DNA from: Bryoerythrophyllum caledonicum | Lineage: Eukaryota; Streptophyta; Bryopsida; Pottiales; Pottiaceae | Direction of reading: 5' to 3' | Assembly (NCBI GenBank): GCA_963971425.1 | Contig: OZ020521.1 | Span: 436,501 to 500,500 of the forward strand | Length of the DNA: 64,000 nucleotides | In this document: in pieces, positions 34,065-46,000 of the stretch | How positions within the stretch are numbered: the first letter of the stretch is position 1 | Layout: the number at the start of each line of letters is the position of its first letter | The notes under the pieces: model-generated | Database searches by the model: none | What the model was told of the DNA's origin: nothing | What the model saw: only the letters and a program-made list of their open reading frames with translations | Position numbers and translations under genes: made by a program

Positions 34065-37000
34065 ATGCCAAATGTCTTCCACAACCACCCAAAAATACAC
34101 AAAAGATTATCAAAAATATATTTTATTCCGAACACTATAAAACTACACCCCGAATATCAACACCTAGCATCTTCCTTTGCACCACTCCTAAAAAGTAATC
34201 ACATACTTCACCAAAATTACTCCACCCTCTATCCCAACATTTCCCGCTACATACATCAAAAAAACAACAACCACCCACCCGCACATATCTTATTCGCCAT
34301 AATTACCACCCTTCACCCTTCAATAGACGAATGCAATAACATCACTAACCAAAATTCTACCAACGCAAACCCAACACATTGGACAAATATACTACTAAAC
34401 ACCTTATCCGCTCTAAATAATCCCCCCGAAAGACACATAGATACACTCCACCCATACACTAAATTCCTAGAAGAAAATCAACACCTTCTCGAACACAAAA
34501 CTTCTCTACACAATGACCTATACAACTTTATCCATAGCCAAACCATACCTCCTTCCACCACTGAACTACAACTAAAATTTCCCTACTTTCCACACAATCT
34601 CATCCTTGAAGCACTTAGATGCTATGAACCAATTAATGACTACACACACCCCACCCCGACACCCGCCTACATTCCCCCCTCGCTTTGTAACCATGACAAT
34701 ACAAACAATAGAAATACATATATAGTTACATGGAACGCCTCAACGTTAAACACTGCCTTACCATGCATCCACAATCTAACCGCCCACACCAACACACCAC
34801 CCGCCATAATTGCTATACAGGAAACTAAAATAACAGCTACAAAATCCACAAAATATATTCAAAAAACATTCCCAGACTATAAACTTATATTTAACAACAC
34901 TCACTCTCTCACACGTTGCATCCAACAACGAAGGCCATACACACCAGCAAGAGGAGGTCTACTCATGCTCGTACACCAATCACATGCTTTTCCCGGGAAT
35001 ATTACTAAAATCCCTACCCCGGCCAATATATCACCATATCTCCAGATGATTGAAATTACTAACCGACCCCTCCAACCATGGCTCATTCTCCACCTATACA
35101 TGCCCTCGCACATAGAAGACTCTAGGCTTATTCCGGAAATCCAAAATTCCATCACTTCACAAATAAATACACACCCTAATCATACAATAATACTGTGCGG
35201 AGACTTTAACCGAGATATCGCCCTTATTGGAAGACAAAACGGAGGGATTGTCACTCCTCCACTTGACATAGACTATCAATGGCAAAACTATACGAATAAC
35301 CTAGAATTACATTTAATTCCAACCGATACACAGTACTCCCGACAAGGCGGTCTTAATTACACTCACACTAGCCTAATTGATGGATTTTACATTAAAACAC
35401 CTAACCATACTCGATATACATCTATCACTAATACCTCAACCAACCTAAACTCGGATCACTTCCCAATACAACTTAATATACCTCACAACACCCTTATAAG
35501 TAGACCCCCTACTACCATCCAATCAAATGATATTAAAATACTAAACCCCATTCCAAAAGAAAACCTTGACAACTTTAATACAATATTCTTCGAAAAAAAT
35601 TCACTACAAATAGACTCCCTCACAGATACTCTTTCTAACCACCAACACCTCAGACATATCCAATGGCAAGAAGCCTGCACGACGCTTGACAAACTTATTA
35701 CCAAAATTTCTACTACACTAGAAATGACTTGTAAAGCGCCTCCAATACTACAACTCACACCTAGAACTTCAAAACAAGGGGGGTATCTCCCAAGAAAACT
35801 AGCCAAAAAGTGGAAACAACATCTTGCCGCATACCACACTATTCGCAAAACAATTTATATTGCCAAAACCAACCAAAATTGGCAAACCCATCCCATACTC
35901 TCCGAACTACAAAACCTCCATTATCCCCAAATCCCACAAGTACCACCACCCAACACCCCCCACGAAGACTGGCTAAAAGACATTGCAAACATTGCAAAAA
36001 TTGCCAATAGAGAAGCTCGAAAAATTACTACAAAATATGCAAGGGAATGTGTCAGAAAAGCTATTTCTAAATATCGACAATTATACGAAACTAGCCCAAA
36101 AAAGATTAATAGAAAAGTCTTCAAAGACAACACAAATCTACCACTAGACTGTATTTTAGACCAAAACAATAATATATTAACCAGCCCAGATGACATTGCA
36201 AACGAAGTATATCTTCAGCAATCCATAAACAATAGACCAACCATCCCCCCATGCCATCTTCAACCACAACATACACCAACATGCACATGCGGAGTTAGAC
36301 AATACCCGTGGCATGATTTAGACGGATTTACTATTGATAAAAGAGGCGAACCAACAACACCTCTCCACACATATTATAACAGAGACACATACAACATCTG
36401 TCTAAAAAATCTGGGAAACAATAAAGCCCCTGGCCCGGACCATATACCTAACTCAATTCTAAAAAACATGTCCCAAAGATTCCACGATCTCCTATCATTA
36501 TTTTTCCTTCATTGTTACAAACAAAAATCCATTCCCACATCTTGGAACACAAGTCTAACAATCTTATTATACAAAAAAGGCAACCCATCCGTACTATCTA
36601 ACCACCGACCTATTGCCTTAGCTAACACCATTTACAAATTATATACTAGTACACTCACATCAATACTATCGGCATACGGAGAAATACACCAAATATTACA
36701 CGAAAGCCAAGAAGGGTTCAGAGCCGAGAGAAGTACCAAACGGCAACTTCAAACCCTCATTGCCGCGCTTGAGGATGCAAAATTCACGAATAAAGACATT
36801 TACATACTCTACATTGACTTCAAAAATGCATTTGGCTCCATTGACCATCCTCGATTGTTAGCAGTTATGAGTGATCTTGGGTACCCGGAAGACGCAGTCA
36901 CACTGATTGGCAATATATACTCCCAATCTACCACTACATACGTCGGAGAATATTTTGGTAAAACACGCCCTATCCCCATCCAACGTGGTACCATCCAAGG

Positions 37001-40000
37001 CGATACATTGAGCCCGTACTTCTTTATTATCTTTCTAGAACCCCTATTGAGATGGCTTCAAAGAGGCAATAATGGATACACATTTGGAACCTCCAAAATT
37101 ACAATAAACTCGGCCGCATATGCCGACGATCTAGCAGCCATCTCCGGACGGCTAAAATCACTTCAAATTCAATTAGACAAAATAGACAAATTTTGTCTAT
37201 GGACCGGGATGGAACTTGGGGTCCAAAAATGTGCCGTAACCGGATGCCCAAACAAATCCAAAATAAATCCGACCGCCTTCAAAGCCCTTATCCAAGCTAC
37301 CAATATTCAATATTGCAACCAACTAATTCCGGTTCTCAACCAAAACCAACCCTACATATACCTGGGAATAAACCTAATCCCATCGTTAAAATGGAAAATT
37401 CAAATTCACGCTACTACTACCAAACTTATTAAACAATGCAAGGAACTTACACTATGTCCGGCCACATTGCAACAGAAAATAAAAATGATAGATACCGTCA
37501 TACGTCCGGGTATCTCATATAGCTTCTATGCGGTCCCCTATTCCATGCCCGCCATAAACAAACTTGACAAAAAAATCATAGCCATACAAAAGAAAGTATG
37601 TGGACTCCCCAATTGTACGCCCAATGTCATAACACAACTCCCCCACGAACTATTTGGATTAGAAGCCTTTTCCCTTAAAAATGCCTACCTACGTTGCATT
37701 GGAGAACAACTCCAGAATGCACTTAACGATAAAGGACGACTAGGAATAATTTACAGTGGACTCCTTCGGCACATCCTTGCCATTTATGGGGGAGCACAAT
37801 ACCTCCAAAGACTTAAAAAATCCGATTGTCTGAGATCTCCCATTACCCGCACACTTTTTCTACTCAAAACAGAGGGCAAAACATTTCTAAAAAGCACACT
37901 AGAAGATTTCCTACTAGGCCCCGCACCGCTCGAACAAAATTGGGCAAATGAAATACACAACCTCCCTAGACTTGACCGACAATTATCCGCCAGACTCCTA
38001 CAAAAACTCTTTTCTGTAAACATTACTGATCTAAAACAAATTACACTACCAAACGGAACACACCTTATGGACGACAAGAACTACAAAACACTCTATGGCA
38101 CCCCTCATAAATTAATAAAAAGTGCATTAAATATTGCCAAACAATTATTTTGTCACCCTCCATGTCTCCCTACATGCCCCAGCCATTGCATCGATCATGC
38201 CCCACTGTATACACTTAAAGACGCATACATCATCAATCACAATGATAACCACCCCAACATCAACCCCCCATTAATTCCTCCAAACCCGCCACACCCACGA
38301 TCATATGTTCCTCCGCCACATATATTAAAAAATCCTTCCATATATCCAATAAACAACATAACCGCGCACAAACATAGAAAATACATTGACTCCAACAACA
38401 TAAGCAAACAATACACGTCATACCTATGCCATTGGTTCCACAATAACAATACCTATGCCAAATGGCTCCCACAAAGAAATCTTTTTCCTTGGCACAACCC
38501 AAATACTTCCTTCCATAACACCGATATCCTCACACAATACTACCTTAGAACTCAAAATAATCATTACCTAAATATCATACAAATACACCACCCCCAAGCA
38601 CAACCTCGAGATAGAAGATTTGTTTCGCCTCCTCTTATTATCCCCCTCCTTAACATCTTTACAACCGAATGCAATCCAGAAACGGATATCCGAGTACAAA
38701 CCAATACAATCAAAATACAACAAGACAATGCCCACATATATGAAGATAATGGCAGACATCTAATAACCATACCACTAGCAAGACTTCAATGGTTGTGGAA
38801 CCAATATCACAACGCACTACAAACCCCCATTAACATTGAACCAACACCCCAAACATTTGAAACTGAAATTGTTTGGCTATACCAAAGGTATAACTACCAT
38901 ACACCCAAAAATGACCCCCTCAAAAATGCACACTACACATTACCCGATCCTATTTTAGACTACCTTATTACATCTCTGAATATCACACATTCATACTTCT
39001 CATCCCCCGTTACATGCTCCACAAAAATCTCAAAATTTTACTCTCCATTCGAACGAGATAAGATTTTTGGTTCTCTTGGAAAAGCTTTTGATTATAAGTG
39101 GAGTGGAATAGGCCTTGCACACCCACACAATGAAGAAGAAATACAACATGTAATACATTGGGCACGCCTAGCAGCAAAAAACGATCCCAACCACAACATC
39201 ACCATTATTATTACTCCCGACACTCATTGGTACCAAAACTCCAACCCACATTTAGGCCCATTCCCGGACTCCCACATCATCGCACTATTTGAAGCGGATT
39301 CTATGACTTATAAAGAACCGACTATACCACCTCAAATTCAAGCACCCCGTCTGGAACCAGCAACTCTACGTATCTTATGTATACACCACCAAATAAGGGA
39401 GATAGGTACTCTTGAAAACCTCACTCACCTCACTTTGCTAGCAAAAAATCTAGACATTAACAAGGTATACACCGCAATTGCCCCTCCCACACCTATCTCA
39501 ACCCGTGTAAACTGTAACAAAAAATGGTCTAAAACCCCCCACACAAACACATATGCACTACCAATTACCGAATTGAGCCCCCCACTCCCCAACCACCAAA
39601 TGAATACCGTCCTTAAATTTGACCCCAACTTTAGCTACTACACTGACGGCTCCTTCAAAAAACCAACCGAAATAAGCCCGGGACATTGGCACCGGGAAAA
39701 AGCCGGATATGGGATATACAACTCAACCAAACAAATTAAATTAAGCAAACGACTACATGGACTTCAAAATATTCTAAGAGCCGAAATGATGGCTATACAC
39801 AAAACCCTTAAGATAATCACCACTCAATACCCAAACGAACCAGCTCACATTTTTACAGACTGCATAAATGTCTTATACCTCCTTAATACACACATAAAAC
39901 ACCCCACTCTACACAACAGTCATCCGGACAAAACAACCCCATATTCATTAAAATGAGACAAATCGTGAGATTTGAGACTAAAAGCCTATTACTTCGGACA

Positions 40001-43000
40001 CAAATATCGTGAAAAGTTGTTGCAAACGAAGGCAGACATCATGCATCATACAAGAAACATCCCAAATCCAACAATAAACAACATGATCATTGCGACGCTC
40101 GAAAATTGCATTTCACAAGACATACTAATAATAGATCATCATAGAGAATATAAATCCATCCATAGTCAAAGAGGAGTGAGCACAATGGAGAATAATAACA
40201 CTAAAACTTTATTTTCATGACATCGTTCACCAACATAGGTAATCACAAGCAAATTTCTATTTATAGTAGTCTAGGATCTATACTATCGTCTCTACAACAA
40301 ATCAAGGAAGGACTCCTAAAGCATAGAAACTGTTCCTACTTAGAAGCTCCCCCCTCACTACAAGGAATGGTTGAACCACCTCCTCGTGTCTGGAGAAGCA
40401 AGGCCTCCTGCGCTTTCACTTTCGCATATCCAATCATAATTTCCTTCCTCCGAGAATAGGGTTTATAGTAATCATCCACTTCCGAATAATTCATGGATTT
40501 TCGCAGAGGTGAATGACGTGATTGATGGCACCAACCACTATCAGCCCCAGAACCACCACCTCCACTCAAGCACAATGAATTCCGACGAAACTGTGAAGAT
40601 GCGGATCTCAAAGATCTAGGCATTAAAACCAAAGATTCAGTATGCAATCCCGTTGAACGTAAGGGAGGACTACTAACTCCAACAATACCATCAGATCTTG
40701 AACTTGGACGTCGACTACGCTTAGCAGGGGTAGGAGAAGGCTGGACAGGAATAATTGAAGGCCGAATAATCAAATTGGAAGAGATAGGCTCAGACTCCTT
40801 CACCTCGTGAACATCAATTACACCATTAACATAGAGCTGCCGTTTAGGAGTGCCATCGCCAAGAGGCTCAATAGAAGCACACATCCGCTTGAGCGGCGAA
40901 GGAGATGCCATACAAGGAATTCCAGTCCTCCGCTCAGGAGGGCTATCAACAACACCATCATCGACTTTCTGTGTAGAAAAGTCCATGATAGCAGAGGCAA
41001 CATCGGTTGCAGTGCACATAAGAAACGGCTTTGAATAGTGAGATTGGAAGAAACCTCCAGGAAGAGACCCAGAACACTCAGAAAACGAGCCACAGTTCGA
41101 GGGCGGTTTACTAGGATCACTCCTACAAAGAGGAGGGATAGTAGCCTTCACAACCTACAAAAGACACACGAGGTAAAAGAAGCGATGAGTACGATATAAC
41201 AACATTCACAGCAACCCAACGCATGCTCGACCCGAGGATAAATTTGAAAGCCTAAAGAAAACAATTTACCTTGAAAGCCGTAAGGAAAATAGTTTAACTT
41301 GAATCCATAATAAATAAAATAAGTTCGACTAGAGGATAAACAATAATACTGAAAACAGTGATAAATCCTAGAACCGACCGAAAGATAAATAAAAAAACTT
41401 AGGAAACAAAAGACACAAGACAATGGCAATAAGTTACAAAAAAACTTGTTGTAGTTGAAAAATATATATATATTCAAAATGTACAATGGTGATTACAATG
41501 TCGATACTAAATATCTACTATATTACAAAATAGAAGTCTAAAACTATAAATCCGAAGAGGTATGACCGTCTGGAATATCATAGACAAAACCAACGTTCTT
41601 GTTTGAGAGCGTCATCCCATCTACAATATATCGCATGAAAGGGCTACTACGCGCCAACGGTTGAACTCCAATACGATTGTTATTAACAAAATCATGTAAT
41701 TGCCCAACGGGGCATTCGGAAACCAAACGTTGCAGCCAGGGTACAAGGTCCTGAGTAAGGAACTGGTCATCACAAGCCGCATGTCTCCACGGACGAAGAA
41801 AAATGGCATTTCCAATATGATTACAAACGCTCTTCTCCGGGCTATCGTCGATGAGAAGGGTGTTGTCTGAATCTAAGACCATCAACTCAACTTGGCGCCT
41901 AAACAAAGATGATGACAGGGTTTTCAAGAAGATCATCTTGTTCGAATTATTTGGGTCCATCAAGAACTTATTGGGCGAGATTTCAATTCTCTCACAACTC
42001 TCCTGACCAAGAACCAAAGCTGGAGAAGCCATGTCCGAAAAAAGATACTTCGCAATTTCAACTACGGTGGACTTCTTCATAGAGCTCCAGACGACAATAG
42101 AGTTCGTAATGTTTCTGATTTCCGCCAGAAACGCACGAACTCCTGGGCGAGTATATACAGCTTTGGGACCTATGTACGCAGGGACGGTGCAAGAATACGC
42201 TGCCCGACTCCCTGAGCCTCTAGACAACCCAGGGGCATGCTCTGTCTCGCACAGGATGCCATTAATATCCAGAACAATATTAAGCCACTTCGGTGGCCGC
42301 CGGTTGGGAACAACGGACAAACTCCTCCGCAAACAGTCCTGGGACAGGACGAACACACACTCAAGTCAATGGAAATTACCTGATGAAATGCACATTGAGC
42401 AATATGCAAAGGAAGCGTCACAGATTGCATCAATTCTCCCCCACATAGCGACTTCTGTAAATCATTCCCAATCCGAGGCTTCAATGCAAGAGGTCGATGA
42501 ACAATATCATCCATTCTCATCTGAGAAAACAATTGAAGAAAATTGAATTGTTAAACAATTCTATAAATTATAAACAAAGTCGTATTACAAATATGTACAC
42601 TTCGCCTAATGTACATTAAAACTCATATGGATCCGATTCCTGCAAGCCAACACACCAATATAAGACCTACTGAAGACTAGAAGTAGACATTAAAAAACTA
42701 CACGACAAATGCTGCTGGGACAAGAAAAAAACAGAGGAAAAAACTAGCCAACCTTGTCAGGTTCAGAGGTGCCCTGGTCGACACTTTCCGGAGACGGCTC
42801 GTAATCCACTCGCTCCTCCTCCACCGCACATAAAACATCCGCATCCACAGGATGATTGACAACGCGAGCTCCAACATCGCACTCTTTGGACTGACGAATA
42901 GTTACTGGGAATTGACGTGGCGAGGAAGCAGGAACAGAGGTGGCACCATGATCACGATGAATCATATTTTGGCAAGGCATTATGGTGTCATTGCACTTCG

Positions 43001-46000
43001 GTGGACTTTGCTGAGGACTAACCAGCATTCTATCCTCGGGTCGAGGATAATTCACATCCATTCCTTGGGACGAGGACGGAATGTCGTGAACACCAGGAGA
43101 ACGAGCCGGGGAAGAATGCTGACGAACGACAGAGTCTGGCACGTTCATCGTAATGGTCTGGCAGGGAGTCGACAGAGCAGCACCAGAATTATCTTCGATG
43201 CGAGGATGAACTGTGGACTCTGGCATAAGAGGCTGTGAAGGACCAGATAAAGCAGCACCTGTGGAGAGAGAGGCGGAGGACATCATCTGTGCCAGGTCGG
43301 CCTTCATCTGCAGATGAAGCTCAGCGCGGATACTGGCCGCAATCCGCTCCTTGTCCAAAGCAAACTCCAACTTTTGCTTCTCGAAGGCAGCCTCCATCTC
43401 AGCCTATTTTCGTGTCATACTCTACAGGAAATTGCTACTCTGCATGATATACTTGATGATGCTGCTGATCACAGTCCTAATAAGACTACTACACTTGGCA
43501 CTGGGGAGAAGGTGGTCTCCAAACACCTGCCTGCCTCTTTTCAATGGAGTGGAGTGTTGCCCAAAGTGAATGAGGTGAATTCAAGATTTGGCCTCAAACC
43601 AATATCTTTGTCTGGTCTGAGTCGAATTCGGAGCTCCGAATTTGAACAATACTCTACCAAGAAGCCTGGTGACAACTTTGCTCGCTGCGGAAGATGCGAC
43701 CAACTTAAGCAACTAAAGAAGGCTTGTACAAGGGGGTCTTCCGCATACAAAATGTGGGAAGTCACGCTGCAGTTACACCAGGCCTCTCAACAGACTCATC
43801 GAATTTTATATTATGGGAACCGGAAGAACTCGGAAGAAAAACCGAATGAGGTTGTGTGCATCATCCATGATAAAATGGATCATAGCAAAACCGCATCTCC
43901 TCATTTTTCTCACAAGAATAAAGCGACGGAGTCCTTCATGAAATTGCCTGTGGCTGTAACTGGAATGATTGCGCATGGACATGGAGATGTTCGTTATGCC
44001 CATTATAGTCTTGATATCTTCCCCACCGACTCGAACCACACTGTTGGATCGATTGCGAAGTTACTTCGGGACTTAGAGAGTCCACCGGCGTATTCTTCTC
44101 GTGAATTATTTACCGGAGGAAGAGCTTCTCCTCTCTCTCAGGCTGTGCTTGCGGATGCTAACGTGTGTCTTGGATCCCTTGCTGCTTCACCAGTTGAGCC
44201 TGTTGCTGCAAAACAGTTACCACCAATTCTCCAGATGCAGTTGGATAATGCCACAGGGGACAATAAAAATAGATTTGTGTTTGCTTTCTTTTCCCTCGTC
44301 GTCCATATGGGTATTTTCCGTGAAGTGTATGTCAACTTCTTACTTGTTGGTCATACTCACGAGGATATTGATGCAATGTTTGGGAGATGGAGTTCCAAAC
44401 TAAAGTCAAATAGCTATCCAACGATTCCACTCTTGATGAAATCATTCATGGATGCTGAGAAAATGCCAGTTATTCCACACCTCATTGAAGAGGTGCCCGA
44501 TTTCAAGGGCTTTTTAGAAGGATATTTGTGCATTGGCAAAGAGGCCCTTACAGGTCACACAAAGGGCCAACAATTCAAGTTCTACAAGGGCTCAGATGGA
44601 TTGCCAAAGATGCAGTACAAAATTCTTTGTACAGATAGGGATTGGTTGCCCGAGGAGGAGGGAGGAATCCAGCTGTGGAAAGTGACGGAAGATGGTATGC
44701 CAATTTTGCCTCGTGGTCAGCCGCTTCCTCTCATTCCGCGACGTCATGAGAATTATGATGAGGTTTTGAAGGGTCTCTCTGGGTTTCTAAGTCTTTGGGA
44801 ATCAATGGCTAACGAGGATCTCTCGGGTGAATATAGGAGGAAGAACGAGCATATTATGTATTATTGGAGAGGTGTTAAGGATGCCCTCGAAGGGCCTTTG
44901 GAAGAATCGTCTCTTCTACGAGAGGGATTCTGGCCTCTATCTAGATATGCTCCATCTATGGTGGATGAATATGAGATTGATGGGTCGTTGCGGGAGGAGT
45001 ATGCAGAGGACCCTCCATTCATTGGACAACGTCGTCATTGTCCTCCTCCATCGTTTCGGATTGGTAGAGATGTGTACGAGGGCTATATACTTGCGGTGCG
45101 TTCTGCTGATGGGGATTTGCGCCCATTTTGGATTGCCTTAGCGTTGACTAATCCACATCCGGATCGTGAACATTCTCATGAGATTAAAGTGCAATACTTC
45201 AAACCTGCATCCCAACGTCATGTGGACTTGGAAACGTACCAAGGGTGGGATTCTAATCATGGGAATAATTGGGTTGAAGAGACTGAATCTGAACCAATCT
45301 GGGTGTATATAGATTGTATTTTAACGGCTTGGAAGCCTAGGTTGCGTGGAAACACAAGCTCCTCTAGGTTAAGAATTCCAAAATCACAAGTGGACATAAT
45401 CAAGGCATCTGTAGCTGAATTATAGATTCCATCGGAATTTGTGGTTTTTGGGGACTAGAGTTATTTTACCAATATAAAATAGGGGGGTGCATGTTCTTTT
45501 TTGATTTTTTGTTCTTTCGTGCTGGATATTCTATTAAGTATGTAGTGAATTTGTATCTGTAGAATGGATTTGTACTCTTTAAATGTGCGCATAGCATATT
45601 TGTAGATAGAATTAGATTAGTATTTGTAGTTACATGTAGTGATGTATTGTGTTGCTTTCAATATTATACAACAGAGGCGGGAATTGTGTTTCATCATTGA
45701 TGTATAATGGCGGTTCACATAGTGAGTGTCATAAATTGTACATTTATCTTTGATGCATCGATACTTTCTATTGATAGCAATTATTGAATGGATTGCTACA
45801 ATACATGCTAACTTTTCAACGCTAGGTATTTCAACGACCTTATTGTTTGGAAATAGTAGAATCTCTTGAAATTGGTAATTAATTCTGTTTCAAATGAAAA
45901 GATATGCATTCTAGGTGGAATTTAAATGAGTGTATATGTGTATTTTAGTCCAATTTTAAACCCTACTTAGAGGGGTTATCACATTTATTGCTGCTTCTAT

